Source of the DNA: CAZISM01 sp964541895
GTDB taxonomy: Bacteria > Zhuqueibacterota > Zhuqueibacteria > Residuimicrobiales > Residuimicrobiaceae
Direction: 5' to 3'
Assembly: GCA_964541895.1 (NCBI GenBank)
Contig: CAZISM010000016.1
Location: 1 to 64,000 of the forward strand
Length of the DNA: 64,000 nucleotides
In this document: positions 48,023-57,427 of the stretch, piece after piece
Layout of the letters: each line of letters starts with the position of its first letter
How positions within the stretch are numbered: the first letter of the stretch is position 1
Program-made: the position numbers and the translations under genes
The notes under the pieces: model-generated
What the model was told of the DNA's origin: nothing
What the model saw: only the letters and a program-made list of their open reading frames with translations
The model's database searches: none

Positions 48023-50074
48023 CTATCGATGGTGCACAGGCTGTTTTCTCCAGATACACCGATAATTGAACCGCCGGTTCGGCGCACTGTCGCCGTTGAC
48101 GCAAAGTGATATCGGATCATGCAAATCGGCCGGATGATCACACCAGTGAAAATCAAAGGCAACAACATCGCCGGTCAGGCGCACGAGATGGCGCGGGATC
48201 GCCAATTCCAGCTCGCGGCCGCGATAGCGATAGCGCAGACGCGCGCACTCTCGCCACGGCTGATCAGGCCGACCGGCCTCATAGCGCATCAGGGTGGTGG
48301 TATTCTCATCGACGACCGTTTTGTTAATGAGCACGTCATAGCCGAACCATCCCGTGTCATAGTTCTGATCCGTGTCAATGAGCAACAGCATCCAGTTGTC
48401 GCCGCTGTGAACGCTCAGCGTGGTATCGGTTTGGACATAAAAGTAGATATTCTTTTTATCCACGCCGACCTTGCAGGTCACAAAATCGTTTCGTCCGGAA
48501 AGATTGACATATTCCAGTCCCCCATAGCCTTTATGGCGGCGATGAAAGACGTCGCCCACCGTATCACGATATTCCACTGTTACCTTTTGCCAATCGTCGA
48601 ATCGACCGTCGATGCGCAGTTCATTCAGGCCCTGCAGCTCCGGTGTGGGACGAACGCCCTTGAAGCGGCGGATGTTTTGCGCCATCTGCATGTAATAGTT
48701 GTCGGTATAGCCGTGCTTCATCGGCTGAACACAGCGGTTAAATTCGGAATTATACTGATCGATAAAACGATAGTCGACCTGGCGCCGCATGAAATCGTAG
48801 GTTTTGCCTTGTTCAGGATGATACTTGCCGGCGGTCCATTCGTTCCAGTCATTGATATATAAAAACTGCGGATGGCTGGCCAGGGCTTCATCCCAACGAT
48901 CCTGAAAATAGATGCCATACCCTTCCGGATGTTCGACCACTTTGTTCAGCCAGGGTACGAACGTCGGCACCGGCAGATCGTGCTCATTCAATTCCGGTTC
49001 GCCATGTTCGCGCGTCCAGCACTTGCCCACCAGACTGACCGGATGCTGGGCCGGTGTCACGGCCGCTTCCTCCCTTTTGCCCAGGTGCGTGGAGAGTAAT
49101 GAATCCGGCGGCAAGGCATTGACGTTCTTGTCGTCCAGGTTATAGCCAAAGCTCCAGTTATCCTCAGTGCCGACGAACCGCCGGCCGGCCCATGTATAAA
49201 ATCCCCACCACATATTGCGCAAGGTAAAAAATTCTTTGACCTCTTTGCTATAGTCCGCATAAAACTCTTCCGCATAGGCCGGGTCGCCGTAATGGGGGTG
49301 GTGCTGATCTGTCTTTGTCGCCGGATCATAATGCGGGTTGGGATGCTTCATGCCTTGGCCGTTGGCGTCGATATCAGGGGTAGCGTTGTACAGCAACAAG
49401 GGCTTGCCGTCCCAATAGAACCAGAGGTCCTGGAATTTTTTTGCCAGATAAATTCTCTCATACAGTTCCTGCACCACCGTTATGACCGGTCCGTTGAATG
49501 CCCAAAAGCAAAACTGCGGCACCCGGTTGCCCGCGGCTTTCATTTCGGTCATCACAGAAAAAACCGTCTCCCATTCATCCCAATAGCGCACGGCGTTGGT
49601 TACATCCATGACCAGCACATCCACGCCGGCGTCGGCGAGCATGGACATATCCTTGCGGATCACATATTCATCGCGGCTGAGGAAATAGCCCATTTCCGGC
49701 TCGCCCCAGTGATAGGCAAATTCCGTCCAGGCCGGATCTTGCGCGTTCAGGCGTGCAGCCGGATTAGCGGCCAGTATCCTGGTCACATCGGCCAGGTACG
49801 GACTTTTCAGGTTGGCATTGGCATCGCCGTGCCAGGTGATGTAAAAAATAGCCACCACCCGACGCTGATCGTGCTTGACCGGACCGACCTGTTGAAAAGA
49901 GGGCATAGTCCTGCCCAACGCATCGGTGGCTACCCAGGTATCGGCATACAAATCCCGAAGCGCATGATCCCCTGCCCCAGGATCCGCTCCCTGGCCAAAC
50001 AACAGGCTGGAAAAAAACAAGCAGGCAGAGCAGATCAGGGCTCTGCAACGACAGTGTTTTGCTTTTTCATGCAT
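48023..50074 (-). CDS. Exported GH71/GH99-like glycosidase with C-terminal CBM9-like domain
   Basis: 683 residues from the ATG at 50074, chosen because a hydrophobic signal (CRALICSACLFFSSLLFGQ) follows and the upstream frame is not signal-like. The catalytic part resembles GH71/GH99-type barrels: VVAIFYITWHGDANANLKSP, then MSMLADAGVDVLVMDVTNAVRYW, FCFWAFNGP, DLWFYWDGKPLLLYN and FLYINDWNEWTAGKY (the last with the acidic pair expected at the end of a barrel strand). The last 170 residues (LRIDGRFDDWQKVTVEYRD onward) are a CBM9-like carbohydrate-binding domain. Family choice is by eye. It is divergent from the 50309 gene and shares its control region. Confidence 0.72.
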   Translation of the reverse strand: MHEKAKHCRCRALICSACLFFSSLLFGQGADPGAGDHALRDLYADTWVATDALGRTMPSFQQVGPVKHDQRRVVAIFYITWHGDANANLKSPYLADVTRILAANPAARLNAQDPAWTEFAYHWGEPEMGYFLSRDEYVIRKDMSMLADAGVDVLVMDVTNAVRYWDEWETVFSVMTEMKAAGNRVPQFCFWAFNGPVITVVQELYERIYLAKKFQDLWFYWDGKPLLLYNATPDIDANGQGMKHPNPHYDPATKTDQHHPHYGDPAYAEEFYADYSKEVKEFFTLRNMWWGFYTWAGRRFVGTEDNWSFGYNLDDKNVNALPPDSLLSTHLGKREEAAVTPAQHPVSLVGKCWTREHGEPELNEHDLPVPTFVPWLNKVVEHPEGYGIYFQDRWDEALASHPQFLYINDWNEWTAGKYHPEQGKTYDFMRRQVDYRFIDQYNSEFNRCVQPMKHGYTDNYYMQMAQNIRRFKGVRPTPELQGLNELRIDGRFDDWQKVTVEYRDTVGDVFHRRHKGYGGLEYVNLSGRNDFVTCKVGVDKKNIYFYVQTDTTLSVHSGDNWMLLLIDTDQNYDTGWFGYDVLINKTVVDENTTTLMRYEAGRPDQPWRECARLRYRYRGRELELAIPRHLVRLTGDVVAFDFHWCDHPADLHDPISLCVNGDSAPNRRFNYRCIWRKQPVHHR

Positions 50075-50238
50075 CGTGCACACCTGCTTTCTGTTAACAG
50101 TGAGTAGACTGAATGACCGCCGAACGTCGGCGCTTCCCGGCAGCGATCTTTCCCACCGCTCCGGCACATCTTGTTGCCTGAGGATCCTCATACAGGCAAA
50201 GTAGAAATTCACAGAGCGATAATCAACATTTTTTTCCC

Positions 50239-50267
50239 TTGACAAGTCGCCAATTTTCCGCTATACT
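50239..50267 (+). promoter_or_regulatory. Strong sigma70-type promoter of the 50309 gene
   Basis: TTGACA (50239-50244) and TATACT (50262-50267) lie 17 nt apart: a perfect -35 and 5/6 -10. The start would be near 50274, giving a leader of about 35 nt. Confidence 0.72.
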
Positions 50268-50308
50268 TGACCGTTCGCACATCACGTACTAACGAGGCGG
50301 TACGATTT

Positions 50309-52819
50309 ATGAAAAGAATAATCTTCCTTTTCCTGGCGGCCATCTGTGTGTCAGCCGCTTTTTCGGCGGCGCCGCTGCAAACGCTGGATCTCTCAACAGG
50401 CTGGAAATTCAAACCGGAACCGGCGGGCAGGATGCCGCAATGGCAAAGTCCCACGCTTGCAGACGACGATTGGGCTAGATTGAATGCCGGAGTACGCTGG
50501 GAAGACCAGGGCTTTAGCAGCACGGACGGTTATGCCTGGTATCGCCACGAGTTCGAGGTGCCCGCAGACTGGTCGCAAAAACAGGCCTGGCTTATCCTCG
50601 GCGCCGTCAATGATGCCTTTGCCCTTTTTTGCAACGGCCATTTTATCAATGAGTTCGGCGACAGCCTGAAACACACCGTGGCCAACACGCCCTCTCTGGC
50701 CAGCCTCAATCCCTGGCTGCATGCGGGTAAAAACGTGCTGGCTCTGCGGGTGCTGGACGTGGGCGGCAGTGGTGGGCTCTGGCAGCTCCCCTGCCTGTTG
50801 ACTATCGACCCGATCGTCATGGATACCTTTCCGACGCTGTTTTGCGAACCGACCGCGGATGGCACACACCTCGACGTTCATCTGAATATGACCCAACTCG
50901 GCCGGCATTGGCGGCACACCCGCCTGGACCTGGCTTTAATCGAAACGAAAACAAAAAAAATCCTGCAGCAACACAGACAACAGCTGGACGACGATCCCGG
51001 CATTCTTTACTGCCAATTCACCGTGCCCGAAAAGATCGATCCCTGGTCCTGCCGCATCGAGAGTCGCTTGACCACAGAGAACGGCGTCGAGCTCATGCAT
51101 CGCAGCAAAACCATCGATCGCTCCCAATTCAACCGGTCAAATAAAGCCGGATATAACGTTCTGAACAATTTTGTCACCGAACTGGTTCAGGTGGAACTTG
51201 CGAACAAACCCGTATCGGTGCGTTTTGAAAATCCGCGTCCTGGTTGGGTATTCTTTGCCATTGAACATGGCAGTGCAAAGACGCAGGCCCGGCTGAAAGA
51301 CGATACGCTGCGATGGCGTATCAATCCAACCACTCGGACACCGGAAGCCATGCTCTATCTGGCAAAAGGACCCCATACCCTGCAATTAACCACTCCACAA
51401 CCGGGCAGACTCGTGGTTCGCGCCATTCCGGAACTCATCTACAGCCAGTATCCGTGCAGGCCGCACCTGGAGCCGTTCGGTCCGTATGACTGGGAGTTTC
51501 TCACCCGCCACGTCCTCTCCCATGTCAACACCATCATAACCGGCGGGGTGCCTGAGCAGGCAGGCGAGTGGAGAGCCGAAGGCCGCCAGTGGCTGTGCAA
51601 CATGTCGCTGCCCGGCCTGGCCGACAAGCAGCCGCCTTCGACGAACACGGTCTATGACATCTGGGCGTCGAGCCCGGGCGTTGTCCGGCCGGAATATGGC
51701 GGCATCATCGTCGATGAGTTTATGCTCAAACCGCAAACGTACTATCAGCCCTGGACCGAGGCCATGGAGGCGCTGTACAAAAATCCAGGCTTTGGCGGCA
51801 AGCACTTTTATGCCTATTGCAACGACCTTTTCCAGAATCCGTATCTGCCCGCCTTTGTGTTCAGCCGAACGCTGCTGCAGCACGGTGGTCGATTCGCCCT
51901 GGAGCGCTATCTGCCGCTGCCTGCGAGTGAAAGCGAAGCGCGCGCGCTGTTGCAGGAAGAGTTGCAACAGGCGGTTCTCGCCGGCCGCCATCATTTGCCA
52001 GAGTTGAAACAGCATCTGGTCGTGTGTCTGGGCTATCTCTGCGATCCGCCTGAAATGCTGAATCGATTGCCTCACGTCAATTACAAGGTATTCATGGACA
52101 TGCAATTTCACTTTTTGGCCACCAATCCGGCCTTTGCCGGTTTGTACGGCCTGCAGGAATACTTGTCCAGTTATGCCGATGAAGAGGTGTTGCGCTGGGC
52201 GCACCGGCTGTTTCGCCATTATTGCATCGAGGGCCATCGCAGCCGTTTCAGTGATGAGCCGTATCAGCTGCCGCATCTGAAAAATCCGGATTTCGTCCAT
52301 GGCATGAATGGCTGGCAGGCCCAGCCGGCTGAGGCGGGCAGCATCGCGCCGGGCAAGCTGGAAGGGTTCAGCTGGCTGCAGGGGCGCTATCCGCAAATTC
52401 CGATCGGCGACCAGGGCATGGTGTTCAAGCGTTCCGACCGGCAACCCAATCGGCTGCATCAGACCCTGCAGGCGTTGACACCGGGGCAGTGGTATTCGCT
52501 GAAAATGATTTCGGCCGACATGAATCAGTTGGATGTCAAGCAGTCGTCCGGCCTGTCCATAGAGTTAAAAAACAGCCTTGTCGACAAGAATCGTTCTTTC
52601 AGCCACCTCTATCCCAACAACTATGCCCACAGTTTTGGTCCCTACAACGTCGACCACCCGGCGTGGATGAATTATCAGCGTGTGGTTTTTCAGGCCCAGG
52701 GGACAACCGCCGAGTTGACGATTTCAGACTGGCAGGATGAGAGGACGCCCGGCGGAGCAGCCGGGCAGGACATTATTTTCAATTTTATCGAAGTAAGACC
52801 CTATCTGTTGCCGGAGTGA
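50309..52819 (+). CDS. Exported protein with GH2-type jelly roll and an unclassified large domain
   Basis: 836 residues from the ATG at 50309, which begins a signal peptide (RIIFLFLAAICVSAAFS). Residues 20-165 form a GH2-type sugar-binding jelly roll (LSTGWKFKPEP ... YAWYRHEFEVPADW ... 'LHAGKNVLALRVLDVGGSGGLW'). A beta-rich part follows. Then a large helical/barrel-like domain (about 385-660) includes VRPEYGGIIVDEFML, with two acidic residues on a predicted strand end, and HFYAYCNDLFQNPYLPAFVF. A jelly-roll-like C-terminal domain ends it. I do not recognise the central domain, so a glycosidase role is inferred from architecture. It has a strong own promoter and overlaps the next gene by 4 nt. 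Confidence 0.65.
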   Translation: MKRIIFLFLAAICVSAAFSAAPLQTLDLSTGWKFKPEPAGRMPQWQSPTLADDDWARLNAGVRWEDQGFSSTDGYAWYRHEFEVPADWSQKQAWLILGAVNDAFALFCNGHFINEFGDSLKHTVANTPSLASLNPWLHAGKNVLALRVLDVGGSGGLWQLPCLLTIDPIVMDTFPTLFCEPTADGTHLDVHLNMTQLGRHWRHTRLDLALIETKTKKILQQHRQQLDDDPGILYCQFTVPEKIDPWSCRIESRLTTENGVELMHRSKTIDRSQFNRSNKAGYNVLNNFVTELVQVELANKPVSVRFENPRPGWVFFAIEHGSAKTQARLKDDTLRWRINPTTRTPEAMLYLAKGPHTLQLTTPQPGRLVVRAIPELIYSQYPCRPHLEPFGPYDWEFLTRHVLSHVNTIITGGVPEQAGEWRAEGRQWLCNMSLPGLADKQPPSTNTVYDIWASSPGVVRPEYGGIIVDEFMLKPQTYYQPWTEAMEALYKNPGFGGKHFYAYCNDLFQNPYLPAFVFSRTLLQHGGRFALERYLPLPASESEARALLQEELQQAVLAGRHHLPELKQHLVVCLGYLCDPPEMLNRLPHVNYKVFMDMQFHFLATNPAFAGLYGLQEYLSSYADEEVLRWAHRLFRHYCIEGHRSRFSDEPYQLPHLKNPDFVHGMNGWQAQPAEAGSIAPGKLEGFSWLQGRYPQIPIGDQGMVFKRSDRQPNRLHQTLQALTPGQWYSLKMISADMNQLDVKQSSGLSIELKNSLVDKNRSFSHLYPNNYAHSFGPYNVDHPAWMNYQRVVFQAQGTTAELTISDWQDERTPGGAAGQDIIFNFIEVRPYLLPE

Positions 52820-54036
52820 CCACAGTGCCTATGGACCGACGAACTTTTCTGCAGAGCGCGGCCTGCTTGCCTTTGGCGAGCAACCTATGGCCGTCAAACA
52901 CCACATCGACACCGGCAACGAGGCTGTCCGCAAAAGGCCGGCACCACTTTTTCGGTTACTACGGCATTAATCCCTGGGACCGTGGCAAACGCTATCATCT
53001 TGCGCTGGAAACCGACTTTGATGACCGTATACCCACCATAAACGATCAGGCTCAGGTCGGCCTGGTCGATGTCCGCAGCAGCCGTTTCATTCCGCTGGCT
53101 GAAACCAACGCCTTTAATTTTCAACAAGGTTCGATGATGCACTGGATCGATGCCGGTTTTGGCGAAGAGTTTGTTTACAACGCCAGTGAGGGATCCTCGC
53201 TGCATTCCTATGCGATGAACCGGCAGACCGGTGAAAAAAGAAAAATCAACGCAGCGGTCGCCGCCGTCTCGCCTAACGGCAGGGAGGCCATCGGGCTCCA
53301 TTATCTCCGCATGTGGTATTGCCGCAAAGAGGTCGGTTATGCCAACGATCTCCCCGAGTTGGAGCAGTCGCTCATGCCGCCGCAGGACGGTTTATTCGCC
53401 ATAGATCTGGCCACGGGCAAAGATGAGCTGCTGCTGCCGTTCACGGAAGTAGCGCGCCATCCGTCCTTTAACATCACCGTAAACGGCTTGATGTGGTTCA
53501 ATCATGTGCTCTACAATCCGTCCGGACGCCGACTGCTCTTTTTCTGCAGAGTAAAAACCGGCAAAAATTGGGCGACATCGTTGTGGACCGTCAACCGGGA
53601 CGGCTCCGGCCTGCAGTGCCAGATCCCCTTCGGCCACTGGATCTCTCATTTTGACTGGAAGGACGATCGCACCATTCTGATCACCTCCGACCTCCTCGGC
53701 GAAAAATATTTTCTGGAATTCACCGACGGCAAGAAAGAGTATACCCCCATCGGCAAGGGGATTTTGACCAGCGACGGCCACTGCTCCTATTCACCGGATG
53801 GTCGCTATATTTTGAGCGATGCCAAGGTGGCCGGCGGCGAGCATCCCAAAGCAGAGGTTTTTCTCTATGATTTGGCAAAAGGAGAAAAGAGATCCCTGGG
53901 GGTATTTGACCAGGACATCAAGCGGACGGCTGTAATTCGCTGTGACTTGCATCCCCGATTTTCCAGCGACGGCAAAACCATCACCTTCGATTCGCTGCAC
54001 GAGGGCCAAAGACAAATCTATATGATAGAACTCTAG
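52816..54036 (+). CDS. Exported oligogalacturonate-lyase-like beta-propeller protein
   Basis: A protein of about 401-406 residues with a Tat signal peptide (MDRRTFLQSAACLPLA), hence exported folded. The rest is a seven-bladed propeller resembling oligogalacturonate lyase/WD40-like proteins: 'HHFFGYYGINPWDRGKRY', SRLYNR-like DVRSSRFIPLAE, FNFQQGSMMHWI, VSPNGREAIGLHY, 'ICRVKTGKNWATSLWTVNRDGSG', 'HFDWKDDRTILITS' and CSYSPDGRYILSDA. Lyase activity is not proven and manganese-ligand His residues would need checking. The GTG at 52816 overlaps the preceding stop (GTGA); the ATG at 52831 is equally plausible because it directly begins the Tat motif. It forms one operon with the 50309 gene. Confidence 0.75.
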   Translation: MTTVPMDRRTFLQSAACLPLASNLWPSNTTSTPATRLSAKGRHHFFGYYGINPWDRGKRYHLALETDFDDRIPTINDQAQVGLVDVRSSRFIPLAETNAFNFQQGSMMHWIDAGFGEEFVYNASEGSSLHSYAMNRQTGEKRKINAAVAAVSPNGREAIGLHYLRMWYCRKEVGYANDLPELEQSLMPPQDGLFAIDLATGKDELLLPFTEVARHPSFNITVNGLMWFNHVLYNPSGRRLLFFCRVKTGKNWATSLWTVNRDGSGLQCQIPFGHWISHFDWKDDRTILITSDLLGEKYFLEFTDGKKEYTPIGKGILTSDGHCSYSPDGRYILSDAKVAGGEHPKAEVFLYDLAKGEKRSLGVFDQDIKRTAVIRCDLHPRFSSDGKTITFDSLHEGQRQIYMIEL

Positions 54037-54061
54037 TCGCACTATATTTCAATAATTTTGT

Positions 54062-54271
54062 TAAATTTCTCTCAACGAATCCACACCATACCAGTTTACA
54101 CCGCCCGCAGAGGAGGNNNNNNNNNNNNNNNNNNNNNNNNNNNNNNNNNNNNNNNNNNNNNNNNNNNNNNNNNNNNNNNNNNNNNNNNNNNNNNNNNNNN
54201 NNNNNNNNNNNNNNNNTAAATTTCTCTCAACGAATCCACACCATACCAGTTTACACCGCCCGCAGAGGAGG
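54062..54271. other. Assembly gap: 100 N between identical 55-bp ends
   Basis: Exactly 100 N (54117-54216) lie between two identical 55-nt pieces (54062-54116 and 54217-54271), ending in the ribosome-binding site of the next gene. This is the mark of contig ends sharing a k-mer that a scaffolder joined with a standard gap. The real locus probably has one copy and little or no missing sequence. Confidence 0.85.
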
Positions 54272-54276
54272 ATGCA

Positions 54277-55716
54277 ATGCTATCTGAAGGTTCGATATCC
54301 CGACGATCGATCTTGAGACATTTTGGTTTTATCAGCGCTCTGCCCCTGTTCGGCAGCAGCCAGGCCAGGCCCAGGATGGAGGCCGGCTCCCTGTTGCGCA
54401 GAGGATCCCGTACCGATAAAATATTCCGCGATATTGCAGAAAAGGTGCGCACCACGCCCTTTGTCGACACCCACGAACACCTGATCGAAGAAAAAGCGCG
54501 CCTGGCCCAGGCAGGGGACTGGACCCGGGTGCTGGGGCACTATCTCGCTTCTGATTTCTTGACCGCCGGCATGCCCCCGGAGGACCATAAAAAATTCTTC
54601 GCCCCGGGCCTGGATCCGAAATCGAAATGGCAACTGCTGGCACCGTACTGGCCGTTTGTGAAAAATACCGGCTATGGCCAGGCGGCGCAGATCACCATCC
54701 AGGAACTCTACCACGTGCCCGAGCTGTCGGCCGAGACCATTGTTCAGGTGCAGACAGAACACGAACGCCTCTGCCGTCCCGGTTTCTATCACACCATCCT
54801 CAAAGAGATCTGCAACATCGAATCGTGCCAGGTTAACTATATCGGCCGGCCCTTTTGCGAAACCGACATGCCTGTGTTGCTGATGCAGGACATCAGCATC
54901 CTGGGCATGATCAAAACGCCCAATTCGGAAGAGTATGTAAAGCCGACCGGCCTGACGGTGAAATCGCTGGCCGACTGGCATCGGGTCATGGATTGGTGGT
55001 TCGAGAAATACGGCACCTATGCCGTAGCGGTCAAATCGCAAAACGCTTATTCACGCAATATCGACTATGACCAGGTCTCTGCTGAAAATGCCGAACCGAT
55101 TTTTAAAGAGCTCCTGGCCGGCGAGCGACTGACGGATGTGAAGAAAAAGGCACTGGAAGATCACAATTTCTGGTACGCCGTACGCAAAGCGACGGAATGT
55201 CACCTGCCGGTAAAATTGCACACCGGCTATTATGCCGGACAAAATATCAATCTGCCGCTGTGGCGTCTCCGTGACAACGGACCTGCGGCCTCGGATCTGT
55301 GTCGCAAAGCGCCCGAGACTGATTTTATTTTCATGCATATCAACTATCCCTATTATGAAGAGTTGATCGCGCTGGCCAAGCATTACACCAACGCGCATGT
55401 GGATATGTGCTGGGCGTGGTTGATCAACCCGCTGGCGGCCAAAGATTTTCTGAAAAAATATCTGATGACGGCGCCGGCCAACAAGTTGCTCTCCTTCGGC
55501 GGCGATTACTTTACCGTGGAGCCGATTGTGGGCCACGCCGCCCTGGCGCGGCAAGGCATTACACTGGCATTGACAGAGCTGGTGGAAGAAGGCTGGATCA
55601 GCCAGGCCACGGCGCTTGACCTGGCTGAAGATATCATGAGAAGGAACGCCCGGCGGATCTTTCACCTGGATGAAAAGGAACGCCTCTTAAAACACGCGCC
55701 CTGGTCGAGCCGATAA
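54277..55716 (+). CDS. Exported amidohydrolase-like TIM-barrel protein
   Basis: A 479-residue protein with a twin-arginine-type signal (SRRSILRHFGFISALPLFGSS) suggesting Tat export. The mature part matches the amidohydrolase (amidohydrolase 2) TIM barrel: TTPFVDTHEHLIEEKARL carries the first metal motif (HEH), VKLHTGYYAGQNI the mid His, FIFMHINYPYYEELIAL another His and LLSFGGDYFTVEPIV the Asp at the last strand. Uronate isomerase is a distant structural relative, and lactonase or decarboxylase functions are alternatives, so the reaction is unknown. AGGAGG lies 5 nt before the ATG. It follows the propeller gene across the assembly gap and probably belongs to the same operon. Confidence 0.75.
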   Translation: MLSEGSISRRSILRHFGFISALPLFGSSQARPRMEAGSLLRRGSRTDKIFRDIAEKVRTTPFVDTHEHLIEEKARLAQAGDWTRVLGHYLASDFLTAGMPPEDHKKFFAPGLDPKSKWQLLAPYWPFVKNTGYGQAAQITIQELYHVPELSAETIVQVQTEHERLCRPGFYHTILKEICNIESCQVNYIGRPFCETDMPVLLMQDISILGMIKTPNSEEYVKPTGLTVKSLADWHRVMDWWFEKYGTYAVAVKSQNAYSRNIDYDQVSAENAEPIFKELLAGERLTDVKKKALEDHNFWYAVRKATECHLPVKLHTGYYAGQNINLPLWRLRDNGPAASDLCRKAPETDFIFMHINYPYYEELIALAKHYTNAHVDMCWAWLINPLAAKDFLKKYLMTAPANKLLSFGGDYFTVEPIVGHAALARQGITLALTELVEEGWISQATALDLAEDIMRRNARRIFHLDEKERLLKHAPWSSR

Positions 55717-55735
55717 ATCGGCACCACCGCCGTCA

Positions 55736-57238
55736 TCAGGCGGGCTTGCGTTTTCTGCCCAGACCGGAGAGCAGGCTCAGGAGAACGCCCACCACCAGCA
55801 GCGTAACCGTGCCGATGACGCCGATCATGCGGGTGTGCCAGTAGCATTCAAGCCAGGCCCAACCTGCGGGCAGGTCGCGCGCAAATGTGGCCCAGGCAAT
55901 GCTGAGGACGCTGGCGATGACCGCGACAACGGCCGGCCAGCGTTTGACCTGCTGGAACATGATGCCCAGAAGGAACAGCCCGATCACGCCGCCGCCGGCG
56001 ATGCCGGCCAGCTGCCACCCCGTCTCCAGCGCCACTTGAATTTTTATTAGCGCCAGTCCGGTAACGGTGCCGATGACGCCCCAGATGATGGTGTAGCGGT
56101 GCAGCATTTTCATGCTTTGCCGGTCGTCCGCCTGCGGATTAAAGTAGCGTTTGTAAAAATCATAGTAGGTGAGCGAAGACAGGCAGTTGAGAGAGGAGGC
56201 AATGGTGCTCTGGGCAGCGGCAAAAATGGCGGCAATGATCAAGCCGCGTAATCCGACCGGAAGTTGTGTGGCGATAAAGTAGGGAAAGATTTTGTCGCCG
56301 ACCACCCCTTCCTTGAGCTGAGGCGGCAGCTGATCGGCATGAATGGAGTAGTAGGCATACAGCGCAGTGCCGATAAAAAGAAAAAGCACAGAGATCGGGA
56401 TGTAACCGATGACGGCTGTCCATAAGGAACGCGACGCTTCCCTGATGGTGCGCGTGGTCTGATAGCGCTGCACGTTATTCTGGTCCACGCCGAAATTACG
56501 CAGATTTTCCATGATGCCATACAACACCACCACCCAGGCCGTCGGCTGAATCAAATCAAAATCCCAACGGCCCAGCGAAAACTTGTCATTCGCCGCCGCA
56601 ATGGCAAACACCTGCCCCGGCCCTTCCGGCATGTCCAACAGGATAAAAATAATGACGGCAAAGGCACCGCCGAACAATATGATGACCTGAACGACATCGG
56701 TCCAGACCACGGCTTCGATGCCGCCGATCATGGTGTAAAAGATAACCGAAATGCCGGCGACGATGATAATGGCGCTGTAGGACCAGCCGGTGATGTTGTG
56801 CAGCGGCAACGACAGCAGAAACAGGATCAGGCCGACGCGCGCGGATTCGCCAAACATGAAACTGACGCTGCTGTAAATGCGCGCCCAGCCGCCGAAGCGC
56901 TGCTCCATGTATTCAAAAGCCGACACTTTGACGCGCGTACGATAAAGGGGAATAAAATAGAGCACGGCGACGGCTGCGCCGATGGGAAGCGTTATGGAAA
57001 ACAGAAACGCGTCCCAGTTGGTGTTGTAGGCAATACCCGGATAAGCGAGAAAGGTGATGCTGCTGACAAAAGCTCCCAAAATGGATAACCCGACCGCCCA
57101 ACTCGGCAGACCGCCCCGGGCAATCATGAATCCATCCGGCGTGTTGCTTTTGTGACGGAAACGGGTTCCCAAAAAAATCATGGCAGCGAGGTAGGCGATG
57201 ACCACAGCGTTGTCCCAAAAACTGAAATGCGTCTGCAT
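55736..57238 (-). CDS. Sodium/solute symporter (SSS family)
   Basis: 500 residues from the ATG at 57238, where AAAGGA lies seven nt upstream. About 13-14 hydrophobic segments can be read. Typical SSS features are GTRFRHKSNTPDGFMIARGGLPSWAVGLSILGAFVSSITFLAYPGIAY near the N-terminus (with the Na+-site loop), ARVGLILFLLSLPLHNITG, and IAAIFAAAQSTIASSLNCLSSL, the conserved AxxxSTxxSSxN-type helix. Substrate is unknown; neighbours suggest a sugar or uronic acid. It converges with the amidohydrolase gene with 19 bp between stops and is followed upstream by the GH38 gene on the same strand, so hydrolysis products may be taken up by it. Confidence 0.9.
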   Translation of the reverse strand: MQTHFSFWDNAVVIAYLAAMIFLGTRFRHKSNTPDGFMIARGGLPSWAVGLSILGAFVSSITFLAYPGIAYNTNWDAFLFSITLPIGAAVAVLYFIPLYRTRVKVSAFEYMEQRFGGWARIYSSVSFMFGESARVGLILFLLSLPLHNITGWSYSAIIIVAGISVIFYTMIGGIEAVVWTDVVQVIILFGGAFAVIIFILLDMPEGPGQVFAIAAANDKFSLGRWDFDLIQPTAWVVVLYGIMENLRNFGVDQNNVQRYQTTRTIREASRSLWTAVIGYIPISVLFLFIGTALYAYYSIHADQLPPQLKEGVVGDKIFPYFIATQLPVGLRGLIIAAIFAAAQSTIASSLNCLSSLTYYDFYKRYFNPQADDRQSMKMLHRYTIIWGVIGTVTGLALIKIQVALETGWQLAGIAGGGVIGLFLLGIMFQQVKRWPAVVAVIASVLSIAWATFARDLPAGWAWLECYWHTRMIGVIGTVTLLVVGVLLSLLSGLGRKRKPA

Positions 57239-57427
57239 CGGCGTCCTTTCGTTTTCGATTATCGGTCCATAGGGTGTCTGACCATCCAAAGCTATCGTGC
57301 GGGGTCGATTGATTGTTCTATTTGCTGTTAACGATACGTACCTCTTTTGGCGCTGTGCAGGCGACCCTGGCTTTGCCGTTTACTTTTTTCCATCAGCGCT
57401 ACGATCATGTGATGTGGACCGATGCTA

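Noticed and set aside
47742..48109. Plus-strand open frames between the fusion gene and the glycosidase
   Set aside because: No ribosome-binding site, odd amino-acid make-up, and they run into the 3' end of the minus-strand glycosidase gene.
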